From: Propionibacteriaceae bacterium UBA6238
GTDB taxonomy: Bacteria > Actinomycetota > Actinomycetes > Propionibacteriales > Propionibacteriaceae
DNA length: 10,112 bases
Assembly: GCA_002441465.1 (NCBI GenBank)
Contig: DJWE01000029.1
Location: 1 to 10,112, forward strand
Direction of reading: 5' to 3'
Shown: positions 1-7,488 of the stretch, in pieces
How the letters are laid out: every line of letters begins with the position of its first letter
Numbering within the stretch: the stretch's first letter is position 1
Position numbers and translations under genes: made by a program
Notes under the pieces: model-generated
Database searches by the model: none
Told to the model about the DNA's origin: nothing
Seen by the model: the letters and a program-made list of their open reading frames with translations, nothing else

Positions 1-73
1 TGCCGGCGTGGGCGATCACCGCGCCACCATCGCCGGTCACGGACATACCGGTGGACCACGAAGTACGCTTCAC
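1..73 (-). CDS. Probable IS1380-family transposase, N-terminal fragment (runs off left edge)
   Basis: An open frame starts at GTG 73 on the minus strand and continues past position 1, giving 24 codons (VKRTSWSTGMSVTGDGGAVI, then AHAG). The pattern of a T/S-rich start, then VTGDGG and HAG, is what I remember for the first strand of actinobacterial IS1380-type DDE transposases. A GGAAGG sequence about 10 bases upstream of the GTG could be its ribosome binding site. A second in-frame ATG lies at 46. No catalytic residues are visible because they would lie beyond the window. The family call rests on a short stretch remembered from homologues, so it is tentative. If right, this protein moves the insertion sequence whose end lies at about 148. 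Confidence 0.5.
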   Translation of the reverse strand, partial: MKRTSWSTGMSVTGDGGAVIAHAG

Positions 74-76
74 CTA

Positions 77-147
77 CGGAGTGCCTTCCGCTTCAGGGGT
101 TTTGAACAGTCGCATGTCCAAGTATCCCGTAGTCAGAAGGCACTCCG
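77..147. repeat. 12-bp perfect inverted repeat, likely at the insertion-sequence end
   Basis: CGGAGTGCCTTC at 77-88 is exactly repeated in inverted form at 136-147, with a 47-base spacer. The repeat lies just upstream of the putative IS1380-type transposase start and ends next to the point where the OrfA-like remnant stops. Read on the minus strand, the outer edge begins CCGGAGTGCC at 148. IS1380-family elements commonly begin with CC, so the outer arm may be the terminal repeat and the inner arm a second transposase binding site. The repeat is seen directly; its role is inferred. Confidence 0.5.
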
Positions 148-149
148 GC

Positions 150-245
150 CTATCTACAGCACGCGTCGCTCACTCCGCCATGAACGATCGAGGCCAGACG
201 GACCGCCTGCTCCCGAAACTCAGGGCTGAACTTCCTACGCGTCAT
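150..245 (-). pseudogene. IS3-type OrfA transposase remnant (31 codons)
   Basis: An ATG at 245 opens a 31-codon frame that begins MTRRKFSPEFREQAVRLASI and stops at TAG 150-152. The (K/R)(R/K)(F/Y)SPEFREQAVRL start is the hallmark of the helix-turn-helix OrfA proteins of IS3-family elements, which bind the IS ends. Intact OrfA proteins are usually about 90-100 residues, so this one is cut short. The break falls where the 12-bp inverted repeat of the neighbouring IS begins, suggesting that a second insertion sequence landed inside this one. A GGGAGGAA sequence lies about 17 bases upstream of the ATG. The OrfA similarity is clear; the fragment should not be functional. Confidence 0.6.
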
Positions 246-365
246 TAGTAATCCATTCCATTCCTCCCGATATCCTACCAATCGGGTCCATGGTCCGGAA
301 TCAATCCCTCAGCTCAATCCTTCCATTGGACTACAACTCCGATCACCTGAGACACCTGATGGCCC
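246..365. other. Gene-free border between IS remnant and defence operon
   Basis: No coding sequence is apparent. It probably holds the outer end of the IS3-type element upstream of its OrfA remnant. The 7-mer CACCTGA occurs twice (344-350 and 353-359), about ten bases beyond the stop of the HEPN gene, and the minus strand reads TGTCTCAGG from 354, which could be a TG-starting IS3 terminus. A weak dyad (CCCGAT 266-271, ATCGGG 281-286) has no T tract, so I do not call it a terminator. Confidence 0.35.
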
Positions 366-1673
366 TCAGAGCTCGTCGAGCTTGTGGTAGCGGACATTGA
401 GTCGGTCCATCGCGAGGGTTTGTGAGATGTGTTCGGGCTTGACTCCGAGTCTGTGTGCCACCCAGGCCCTTACGACAAGGACCGCTCCGTTGATGGCGTT
501 CAGGATGTCGGCCTCCTCTGGCAGTGCTCGGTTGGCGTGCTTGATCCCGTTGTAGGTGGTGACGAATGCCTCAGCCCAAGAGTCACCCTCAAAGGGCACT
601 ACATCGCCTACCTCGTTGAGGATGCGTCCCAGGCGCCACAGGAGGGTCCGGTTGCGGGCCGACGACTCCGGAGTCCCGTCTTCGATGTCCAGGAGATAGC
701 CGAGCGCTTCTGGACCTGGCCCGAGGTGCGCCAGGGCACTCGTCGGCCCAACACCGAGGTCAACGCTGGTGACCACCGGTCCGATGGCGCGCCCGAAGTC
801 ACGCTGCAGCTTCAGCCACCGCTGGACGCCTGCCGAGCCCAAGTCCGCGTAGGGGATGAGCTGACGCGAAGGTCGCCGTGGAGACGTATCAGATGCAGCG
901 GATCTCGCGGAGGCAACAGGGCGCCAAGAAGGGCCAATGACGGTGTCCCCATACGTGAGCTCGGGGTCTCCTGGATGCTGAACGTGGGACGGGATACAGG
1001 ACTGTGGCGCCCAGCCCGAGAGAATCACGAGATCGCGGATGGACCCGTGCACCTCCAAGTGCTTCGTCCACGTGGCGGGCTCAGCGGTGGATGTGGTGCA
1101 CCAGAAGTCGTCCTCCAGTGTCCAAGAACGAGCCGACGACCCCCAGCCAGAGCGCGGCTCAAAAACCAGGTGCACGTCACCTTCGTCTTCGCGACCGATC
1201 ACCAAGGCCTCACGACCTTCGCGCACGATGGTGGCACGGCGCCCATTCGCTGGGTCAAACACCTGACTCCAGTTGCGCAGCCCAAGCCACGTGCGGAGCC
1301 CAGGCACTTCCGTTCGAAGCCCTCCAACTCGACGGTAGTCGACATCGTGCTCGACATCGAGGACCGCGTACTTCGCCCAGATTCGACCACTCCCGGCACC
1401 CCGAACTCGGGCATGCACCCCTTGCCGCCAGCAGCCAATCAGTTCAACAACGCCGTGACCGTCCTCGAACCGCAGTCGCGACGGTACGGGAAACTCGTCA
1501 TCAGCGGAAGCGATGAACCACCTTGCGTACGGGCTGTCAGGGCTCGACCAAGAGATCGTCAGACAGATCCGCGAGTCAGTTCGCTCTAGGAGCACCTGTA
1601 CCTCAGGAGTGCTCGTGTCACGGTCGACGAGAGTGCCGGTCCGAAGCTGGCCAACCTCAAGCTCGTTGGTCAC
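366..1673 (-). CDS. ApeA-like protein with C-terminal HEPN domain
   Basis: 435 residues from GTG 1673, preceded by GGAGG at 1680-1684. Residues about 8-130 resemble the ApeA N-terminal domain: a beta-rich region with VPSRLRFEDGHGVVELIG (63-80) and, later, EVPGLRTWLG (122-131). The C-terminal part (about 275-420) is helical and resembles Apea-type HEPN domains, with YNGIKHANR at 374-382 and a closing helix VLVVRAWVAHRLG (398-410). HEPN proteins of defence loci are usually RNases that act in abortive infection; ApeA itself is an anti-phage protein. The normal Arg of the R-x4-6-H motif is replaced by Tyr374 in the YNGIKH site, though R402/H407 would also fit R-x4-H spacing. The gene overlaps the end of the restriction enzyme gene by 4 bp (GTGA), so the two are almost certainly co-translated. 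Family assignment is from remembered motifs; RNase activity is inferred. Confidence 0.72.
   Translation of the reverse strand: MTNELEVGQLRTGTLVDRDTSTPEVQVLLERTDSRICLTISWSSPDSPYARWFIASADDEFPVPSRLRFEDGHGVVELIGCWRQGVHARVRGAGSGRIWAKYAVLDVEHDVDYRRVGGLRTEVPGLRTWLGLRNWSQVFDPANGRRATIVREGREALVIGREDEGDVHLVFEPRSGWGSSARSWTLEDDFWCTTSTAEPATWTKHLEVHGSIRDLVILSGWAPQSCIPSHVQHPGDPELTYGDTVIGPSWRPVASARSAASDTSPRRPSRQLIPYADLGSAGVQRWLKLQRDFGRAIGPVVTSVDLGVGPTSALAHLGPGPEALGYLLDIEDGTPESSARNRTLLWRLGRILNEVGDVVPFEGDSWAEAFVTTYNGIKHANRALPEEADILNAINGAVLVVRAWVAHRLGVKPEHISQTLAMDRLNVRYHKLDEL
1670..1673 (-). other. 4-bp GTGA stop/start overlap
   Basis: The TGA stop of the type ISP gene (1670-1672) shares bases with the GTG start (1671-1673) of the HEPN gene. 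A GGAGG at 1680-1684, six bases ahead of the GTG, lies inside the last codons of the upstream gene. This arrangement usually gives translational coupling, so the HEPN protein should be made only when the restriction enzyme is translated. Confidence 0.9.
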
Positions 1674-4600
1674 TCAGCACCTCCGGCGCCAAGCTGTAGG
1701 TCCGGAAGCGAATCCACGATCTTCATCGTCTCGACAGAGACCGTCATGACCCGCTTGACGAGGTCGACGATGTAGCGGGGGTCGTTGTGCTCGCGGGACC
1801 AGGCGTTGGGGTCGTTGACGATGCCGGAGGCCTTATCGGTGCGGACCCAGTAGCGGTCGATGATCCACTCCAGCGCCGAGCGGGAGCCGAGCTGGTAGCG
1901 GTGGGCCTCGTCGGGGATGCCCCGGAGGGTCACGTGCGAGTTGTAGATGAGCGTCGACTTGTCCACCGACTTGCCGGAGCCCTGGAACTTCATCTTGGCC
2001 CCGACGGCGAACAGGTCGTACTCGTCCAAGTCCACCCCTGGGCTGACCAGTTCCTCCAAGGGGTAGGGCTCGACTGTCTCGTAGCCAATGTGCAGCGTCA
2101 TGAGGGCCGCGCCTGCGTCCACGAAGGCGCGGAAGTCGTCGGTGCGAGCGGCGAGCGGCACACGGGGCAGCATCTTCGTGAGGTCGGCTGCGTACCGTTC
2201 GCGGTATCGAGGGGAGTGGAGGAGAGCGTAGACGTAGGCAAAGATGTCGTCTTTGGTCACAGCCTCCCCGAGCGCCGTCCGGAACAGCGCGAGGGCGGAG
2301 TCGGTGACGTTGTCGATGCGGCGGTAGCCCTCCACCAGCTCCGCCTCGCTCAGATCGAACAGTGTTCCCGGATCTCCCGCATGTCTTGGACCGGGTTCAT
2401 ACGTCCAGCGCGGGAAGAACTGGCCGCCGCTGCCCGCGCCGGTCACGTGCAGGTCCGGCAGGCGGTCGGTCGCAATCACCGAGAAGGGGACGGCGGACCC
2501 GTTGCCGACCTGATAGAACCCGACGTTGGTGGCTGCTTGGGTCGGGAAATAGCGGGAGTTCTGGCCGGGAACTGAGTTCATCACTGGATCGAAGTAGACC
2601 GCCTGAGGCGTGAACGGTCGGTACATCGCTCGTCGGAGCCCTTCCGGTCGGAACGCCACGGTCAATCCGCTCAGCGCTCGACGTTTGAGGTTGCGCGACC
2701 AACTGATCTGGGTGGGGTCGTTGTGGAGGTCGACCTCGCTCGACCGGCGACCGGTCGCCTCGCGGTTGAAGACGTCGATCATCCGGCGCATGTTTCCCTC
2801 AACGGCGGTTCTGGAGAAGTTGTAGCACCAGGCGTCCCGTGTGGTCTCGACTCCACGGCCATGCGAGCTAAAGATCTCATCGAGCGATGTGAACCTGCTG
2901 AAGGCGTCGTCGCGATGGTTGGTCCAGTCGCCGTGGCTGTTGGGGTTGATGCTCTGCCAGGGGAGGGTGTCGAGCTGGGCTTGGTCGACGTGTTGGAGCT
3001 TCTGTTCGCGGGTGAGGTAGTCGCCGATGTCGTGGTACTGGATGCGGCAGGGGCCGGTTTGCATGGGGTTCTTGACGCCGATGAAGATGGCCACTGTGGT
3101 GCGTGCGCCCTGTCCGAAGACGTTGTCCTTCTCCTTGCGGCGGAGTTCCCCTGCGGTGCGGGCGTTGCCTCGGAGGTTGTAGACGTAGATCGAGCTGTAC
3201 TCGTCGGCGAGGCTGAGGCGCATGCCGTCGGCGGTGTTGCCGTCGATCCAGCCGCCGTTGGAGACGAACGCGACGACGCCCTTGGGGCCGAGGCGGTCGG
3301 TGGCCCAGCGGAAGGCCCGGATGTAGGAGTCGTAGAGGCTGTTCTTGTTGGTGGCGGTGGAGCGCTTGGCGTAGGTGTCGGCGATGGACTGGTCGAGCGA
3401 CGGGTACTTGTAATTGGCGTTGTTGTCGTTGGCGGTGTTCTGCCCGACCGAGTAAGGCGGGTTGCCGACGATGACGGTGATCTGATCGTCGATCTGGCGC
3501 TGGATGCGCTCGTTGTTGACGGGGATGAGGCTGGTGTCGGCGCGGTCGCCGGTCTCGCTGCTCTGGAACGTGTCAGTAAGCACTGCACCGGGGAAGGGTG
3601 TGTAGTCCTGGGCGTCGGTGAGGGCCTGGTAGGTGGTTTCGATGTTGACGCAGGCGATGTAGTAGGCCAGCAGCATGATCTCGTTGGCCCACAACTCGGA
3701 GGCGTACTTCCTGGCCAGATCCTGAGGTTGGATGATGCCGGACTGGAGGAGGCGGACGATGAAGGTGCCGGTGCCGGTGAACGGGTCCAGGATCTTCACA
3801 CCTTCGTCGGTGAGGCCGTCGCCGAACTCCTGACGGCACACGTCGTCGGCGGCGCGGAGGATGAAGTCAACGATCTCGACGGGGGTGTAAACCACGCCCA
3901 GCGACTGGGCCTGCTTGGGGAAAGCGTTGCGGAAGAACTTCTCATACAGGTCGTGGATGACGCTCTGACGGCCCTCAGCGCTCTTCACTGAGGCTGCGCG
4001 GGTGCGGACCGATTCGTAGAACTTGTCCAGCTTCTCGGTCTCCGCGTCCAGTCCCTGGCCTTCGAGGACGTCGAGCATCGCTTGCATCGACACCGACACC
4101 GGGTTGTGGATCGCGAAGCTGGACTCCCCAAACAGGGCGTCGAAGACGGGTGCGGTGATCAGGTGCTGCGACAGCATGGAGATCGCATCATCACGGCTGA
4201 TGGACTCGTTGAGGTTCGCCCGCAGACCATGGAGGAACTGGTCGAACGCTTCCGGGACGGCGGGGTCGGTGGTGGTGTCGAGGATGGCGTTGATGCGAGT
4301 GACCTGGGCGGCGGACATGTCGGCGACGTCACGGGCCCACTGGTCCCAGTACTCGCGGGTGCCGACCTTGGTCACGATGCGGGCGTAGAGGGAGTCTCGC
4401 CACTGCCCAAGCGAGAACAGGGCGTCCTGGATCGCATCGGAGATCCCATCCGATCCGGTCCCTGTGTCGTCGCCGCCGTCGATCACGTCGGTGATGATCT
4501 TGTCGGCGCTGTTCTTGTTCAGCTGGATCGAGTTGATCATCGCGTCGAACCGGTCATCGTGTGCCCGGAGAGCGTTGAGGACGTCCCACACCACCTTGAA

Positions 4601-6460
4601 CCGACGGTTGTCGTTCATTGCCTTGTCAGGTTCCGATCCGGCGGGAACGGCCACGGGCAGGATGATGTAGCCGTACTCCTTGTCCGGGGCCTTGCGCATC
4701 ACCCTGCCCACTGACTGGACCACGTCGACCTGGGAGCTTCGCGGTGACATGAACAGCACCGCATCCAAGGCTGGCACGTCGACGCCCTCGGAGAGGCAGC
4801 GGGCGTTGGTGAGGATCCGGCACTGTCCGTCGGCGACGGGGGCCTTGAGCCAGGACAGTTTGTGGGCGCGTTCCAGGGCGTTCATGGTGCCGTCGACGTG
4901 CTCGGCCTCGACCAGCAGGGTGTCGCGGGAGTCGATGCCCTCGGCGGTCTCGACCATCTGGGGGAACACCTCGGCGACCCGCTTCGAGGACTTGATGTTG
5001 CCCAGAAAGGCCACCGCCCGCTTCATCGGCACCGCGCCGGTCGGGAAGCCGGGGTGGTCCTTGGTCTTCCTGGTTCGTTTGGCCAGCCCGTTCCAGCAGC
5101 CGATGATCTTCGCCGCGTCATCTAGCGGGATCTCGTGCTCCTCGCCGGCGAGCATCTCCTGGAGCGGGGCAGCCATCTGCTCCTCGCTCACCATCAGGAC
5201 CATCACCTTGTAGTCCGACAGCAGGTCCCGCTCGACGGCCTCACCGAACCCGAGCCGGTGGAACACCGGTCCGAACTTCGCCGGGTCGTCCATGGAGGTG
5301 AGCTCTGCGGAGTGCTCGGCGGCCTTGCCCTTGGTCTCCTCCCCGAACATGCGGGGGGTGGCGGTCATGTAGAGGCGGCGCTTCCCGGCCAGGAAGGATT
5401 GGTCGTGGACCTTCACAAACGACGACTCGCTGGTATCGGCGAGGGTGACGCCGGTGGTGCGGTGGGCCTCGTCACACAGGATCAGGTCGAACTCCCCGGC
5501 CCCCAGCTCCTGGGCCTTCGCGACCGTGTCGATCGACTGGTAGGTGGAGAACACCACCGACATCCCCTGCGCACGGCGACCCTTGTGGAGGCGGTCGTAG
5601 AGCTCGTGACCGTCGGTGGTGGCGGGAAGCACCACATCGTGAACGGAGATGTCCTCCGCAGCGCGGGACACCTTGGTGTCGGAGCACACCACGAAGGGGC
5701 GCATGTCGATCGTTGTCTGCGCGGTCCACTCCCGCAACGTCTGCGACACCAACTGGATCGACGGGGCCAGGAACAACACCCGCAACGATCCGCCGTTGAG
5801 CTCGGCGAGCCGCTCGGCCAGCTTCAGGCTGGTGAACGTCTTACCCGTCCCGCACGCGGAGATCCACTGACCACGGTCATGCTTCTCGAAGCCGGTCAAG
5901 ATCTTCCCGATCGCCTCGTCCTGATGCGGACGGGTCGCGTACTTCCGCGCCGGGACCAGCTCGATCTGCAGGGTGCCGGGCATCGCGAAAGCCCAGTCGA
6001 TCGGCGCCGAGGCGATGTCAGTGGCCCCGATCCGCTGCACCGGGATGCTCTGGTTCTGCAGGGCTTCCTCGGCGTGGCTGGACCAGTGGTCGGTGGTAGA
6101 AATGATGATCCGGTTGGTGAACCCCACACCGTCGTAGGTCTTCCCCGAGGCGGTGAAGAACGAGTCGATGTCGCCCTTGGACAGGTAGTAGCCCGGGTTG
6201 AAGAACTTGCACTGGATCGCCGTCCATGTGCCTTCGTCCCGGTCCCTGGCCACCAGATCGATCCCGACATCGACCGAGGTACCGCGATGGGCCCAGTCGA
6301 TCCACCGCGACACGTGCTCGTACTTCATCGACAAGGCAGGGTCGAGCTGGAAGTACTCCACCATCAACTTCTCGAACGCCGTCCCCTTCTCGGAGTTCGA
6401 CGGCGCGTCCTGGAACGCCGCAAACACCTCGTCGACCGTGGTGGGCTGGGGACTCGGCAT
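1670..6460 (-). CDS. Type ISP restriction-modification enzyme (nuclease-translocase-methyltransferase)
   Basis: 1596 residues, close to LlaGI and LlaBIII (about 1580). Domains in order: Mrr-like PD-(D/E)XK nuclease with GID (66-68) and QCK (83-85); SF2 translocase with Walker A ACGTGKT (202-208), DEAH (330-333), TAT (366-368) and motif VI QSVGRVMRK (582-590); a helical coupler (about 620-840); N6-adenine methyltransferase with VVYTPVEIVDFIL (856-868), motif I DPFTGTGTF (892-900) and motif IV NPPY (1000-1003); then a target-recognition region (about 1200-1596). Known members recognise a short asymmetric site, methylate adenine on one strand, and cut when two enzymes converge after ATP-driven translocation. 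All key motifs are intact and no frameshift is seen. The start is ATG 6460 (MPSPQPTTVDEV) because AGGAG sits seven bases ahead; the frame extends upstream to 6694 but that stretch looks non-coding. The recognition site cannot be read from the sequence. Confidence 0.95.
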   Translation of the reverse strand: MPSPQPTTVDEVFAAFQDAPSNSEKGTAFEKLMVEYFQLDPALSMKYEHVSRWIDWAHRGTSVDVGIDLVARDRDEGTWTAIQCKFFNPGYYLSKGDIDSFFTASGKTYDGVGFTNRIIISTTDHWSSHAEEALQNQSIPVQRIGATDIASAPIDWAFAMPGTLQIELVPARKYATRPHQDEAIGKILTGFEKHDRGQWISACGTGKTFTSLKLAERLAELNGGSLRVLFLAPSIQLVSQTLREWTAQTTIDMRPFVVCSDTKVSRAAEDISVHDVVLPATTDGHELYDRLHKGRRAQGMSVVFSTYQSIDTVAKAQELGAGEFDLILCDEAHRTTGVTLADTSESSFVKVHDQSFLAGKRRLYMTATPRMFGEETKGKAAEHSAELTSMDDPAKFGPVFHRLGFGEAVERDLLSDYKVMVLMVSEEQMAAPLQEMLAGEEHEIPLDDAAKIIGCWNGLAKRTRKTKDHPGFPTGAVPMKRAVAFLGNIKSSKRVAEVFPQMVETAEGIDSRDTLLVEAEHVDGTMNALERAHKLSWLKAPVADGQCRILTNARCLSEGVDVPALDAVLFMSPRSSQVDVVQSVGRVMRKAPDKEYGYIILPVAVPAGSEPDKAMNDNRRFKVVWDVLNALRAHDDRFDAMINSIQLNKNSADKIITDVIDGGDDTGTGSDGISDAIQDALFSLGQWRDSLYARIVTKVGTREYWDQWARDVADMSAAQVTRINAILDTTTDPAVPEAFDQFLHGLRANLNESISRDDAISMLSQHLITAPVFDALFGESSFAIHNPVSVSMQAMLDVLEGQGLDAETEKLDKFYESVRTRAASVKSAEGRQSVIHDLYEKFFRNAFPKQAQSLGVVYTPVEIVDFILRAADDVCRQEFGDGLTDEGVKILDPFTGTGTFIVRLLQSGIIQPQDLARKYASELWANEIMLLAYYIACVNIETTYQALTDAQDYTPFPGAVLTDTFQSSETGDRADTSLIPVNNERIQRQIDDQITVIVGNPPYSVGQNTANDNNANYKYPSLDQSIADTYAKRSTATNKNSLYDSYIRAFRWATDRLGPKGVVAFVSNGGWIDGNTADGMRLSLADEYSSIYVYNLRGNARTAGELRRKEKDNVFGQGARTTVAIFIGVKNPMQTGPCRIQYHDIGDYLTREQKLQHVDQAQLDTLPWQSINPNSHGDWTNHRDDAFSRFTSLDEIFSSHGRGVETTRDAWCYNFSRTAVEGNMRRMIDVFNREATGRRSSEVDLHNDPTQISWSRNLKRRALSGLTVAFRPEGLRRAMYRPFTPQAVYFDPVMNSVPGQNSRYFPTQAATNVGFYQVGNGSAVPFSVIATDRLPDLHVTGAGSGGQFFPRWTYEPGPRHAGDPGTLFDLSEAELVEGYRRIDNVTDSALALFRTALGEAVTKDDIFAYVYALLHSPRYRERYAADLTKMLPRVPLAARTDDFRAFVDAGAALMTLHIGYETVEPYPLEELVSPGVDLDEYDLFAVGAKMKFQGSGKSVDKSTLIYNSHVTLRGIPDEAHRYQLGSRSALEWIIDRYWVRTDKASGIVNDPNAWSREHNDPRYIVDLVKRVMTVSVETMKIVDSLPDLQLGAGGAE

Positions 6461-6467
6461 CACTGCA

Positions 6468-6472
6468 CTCCT
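6468..6472 (-). promoter_or_regulatory. Ribosome binding site deciding the ISP start
   Basis: AGGAG on the minus strand lies seven bases ahead of ATG 6460. It favours this start over the longer open frame to 6694, whose added 78 residues are Arg/Ser-rich and look like read-through of the intergenic region. Confidence 0.8.
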
Positions 6473-6601
6473 GACAAGCACTTCTCGAAGTTGACCCGAG
6501 CGTATCCAACCCCACCGATCGCTAGCGGCGGGAGACTGGCGCCAGCGCCTACAGGTCCGCCTATCGCTCTGACTCGAAAGAACTCTTTCTCCTGCCTCGC
6601 G

Positions 6602-6617
6602 GGGCCGCTCGCGGCCC
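6602..6617. repeat. GC-rich 7+2+7 inverted repeat
   Basis: GGGCCGC (6602-6608) and GCGGCCC (6611-6617) are perfect inverted copies around a TC centre, about 95 bases ahead of the TIR gene start. In RNA this could form a six-pair stem with a CTCG loop; in DNA it could be an operator. There is no T tract, so a terminator is unlikely. Confidence 0.55.
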
Positions 6618-6701
6618 GGCCACTGAGGTGTGGCAACTACGCATGAACACACTGTCCGGAGCACGGTGGATGATGGTTCGGCCAGTTCATCCAAAACGAA
6701 A

Positions 6702-6706
6702 GAGGA
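6702..6706 (+). promoter_or_regulatory. Ribosome binding site deciding the TIR gene start
   Basis: GAGGA five bases ahead of ATG 6712. It supports this start over the in-frame GTG at 6628, whose extra 28 residues do not belong to the DUF1883 domain. Confidence 0.8.
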
Positions 6707-6711
6707 AGCTC

Positions 6712-7488
6712 ATGAAGTTCATCGAGATCGATCTCGGACAATGTCAGGCCGGAGATGTAGCCGAGGTGTCGCTCTCGGCTGGAGCGAACGTTCGGCTTCT
6801 CGATAGCAGCAACTTCAGTGCCTACAAGGCCGGCCGTCAACATCGGTACCTCGGTGGCCTGGCCAAGCAATCTCCAGTCCGCCTGACGATCCCCAGGAGC
6901 GGGCACTGGCGTGTCGCCGTCGATATGCAGGGGCTACGCGGTTCCGTTCGCGCGGCCGCACGACGCATCCCCGGTTCAACGCTACGGCCGCTGGCTCCGA
7001 TCCGGGAGCAGCGAGCGAGTCTTCAGGGAATCTCTGAAAACCTCTTTGAGTCACAGGCCGAGCTGGCCGGCGCAGCAGAGTTCGACGTGTTCGTGAGCCA
7101 TGCCAGTGAGGACAAGGATGCAGTCGTCCGCCCTTTGGCCCAAGCCCTGCATGACAGTGGTCTTCGTGTTTGGTACGACGAGTTCGAACTCAGGATCGGT
7201 GACAGCCTTCGACGCAAGATCGACAGCGGTATCGCTCGAAGCCGATTCGGCATCGTCGTGCTCTCGTCAGCATTCTTCGCCAAGGGTTGGGCCCAGTACG
7301 AACTGGATGGTCTCGTAACCAGATCTGTCTCTGGGAAGCAGGTGCTTCTCCCTCTGTGGCATGGGGTCAGCAAGGACGACGTGATGAATCAGAGCCCGTC
7401 CTTGGCCGACAAGGTCGCCCTCCGGACCGCCGACTACACAATCAGTGAGATCGCGGCCGAGATCGCGGAAGTCGTTCAACGCCCTTGA
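6712..7488 (+). CDS. DUF1883-TIR domain protein, putative immune effector
   Basis: 258 residues. Residues 1-87 match the DUF1883 pattern: GDVAEVSLSAGANVRLLDSS (14-33), then GRQHRYLGG (41-49), SPVRL (54-58) and PRSGHW (61-66). After a linker (88-122), residues 123-250 form a TIR domain: FDVFVSHASEDKD (124-136), VWYDEFELRIGDSLRRKID (153-171), and FGIVVLSSAFFAKGWAQYEL (179-198). Glu157 and Glu159 in the DEFEL segment are candidates for the catalytic Glu of NAD-cleaving TIR domains. Bacterial TIR proteins either deplete NAD to stop phage growth or make signalling nucleotides; which applies here is unknown. DUF1883 is a small beta-rich domain without a settled function, plausibly a sensor or ligand binder. 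There is no signal peptide or membrane segment, so it should be cytoplasmic. It is transcribed divergently from the ISP/HEPN operon. Domain calls are strong; the defence role is inferred. Confidence 0.88.
   Translation: MKFIEIDLGQCQAGDVAEVSLSAGANVRLLDSSNFSAYKAGRQHRYLGGLAKQSPVRLTIPRSGHWRVAVDMQGLRGSVRAAARRIPGSTLRPLAPIREQRASLQGISENLFESQAELAGAAEFDVFVSHASEDKDAVVRPLAQALHDSGLRVWYDEFELRIGDSLRRKIDSGIARSRFGIVVLSSAFFAKGWAQYELDGLVTRSVSGKQVLLPLWHGVSKDDVMNQSPSLADKVALRTADYTISEIAAEIAEVVQRP

Larger units (their letters stand above)
6461..6711. promoter_or_regulatory. Divergent promoter region between ISP operon and TIR gene
   Basis: These 251 bases separate the 5' ends of the ISP operon and the TIR gene, so both promoters should lie here. 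A possible minus-strand -10 (TACGCT, 6499-6504) lacks a convincing -35; I found no convincing plus-strand promoter. The region carries several dyads: ACTTC/GAAGT (6480-6491), a 10-bp palindrome CTGGCGCCAG (6536-6545), GAAAGA/TCTTTC (6576-6589) and GGGCCGC/GCGGCCC (6602-6617). Three of them have a two-base centre. These could be operators or hairpins. No controller protein gene is present in the window, so any regulator is encoded elsewhere. Confidence 0.6.

Noticed and set aside
266..286. CCCGAT/ATCGGG dyad as terminator of the ISP-HEPN operon
   Set aside because: Only six base pairs, a nine-base loop and no T tract; it lies about 80 bases past the stop within probable IS sequence.
429..1589. 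386-codon open frame on the plus strand opposite the HEPN gene
   Set aside because: Antisense shadow of a high-GC gene; composition is Arg/Pro-rich with no recognisable domain.
2723..3991. 422-codon Val/Gly/Asp-rich open frame on the plus strand
   Set aside because: Antisense shadow of the methyltransferase region; the repetitive composition is typical of reverse reading of GC-rich codons.
5135..6646. 503-codon open frame on the plus strand opposite the nuclease and translocase domains
   Set aside because: Shadow of the ISP gene, which has intact motifs in the other frame.
6461..6694. Upstream extension of the type ISP open frame by 78 residues
   Set aside because: Low-complexity Arg/Ser-rich translation, no family similarity, and a good AGGAG ahead of ATG 6460, which gives the usual family length and start.
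6628..6711. Earlier in-frame GTG start for the TIR gene
   Set aside because: The DUF1883 domain begins exactly at ATG 6712, which has its own GAGGA site; the added 28 residues look like translated intergenic DNA.
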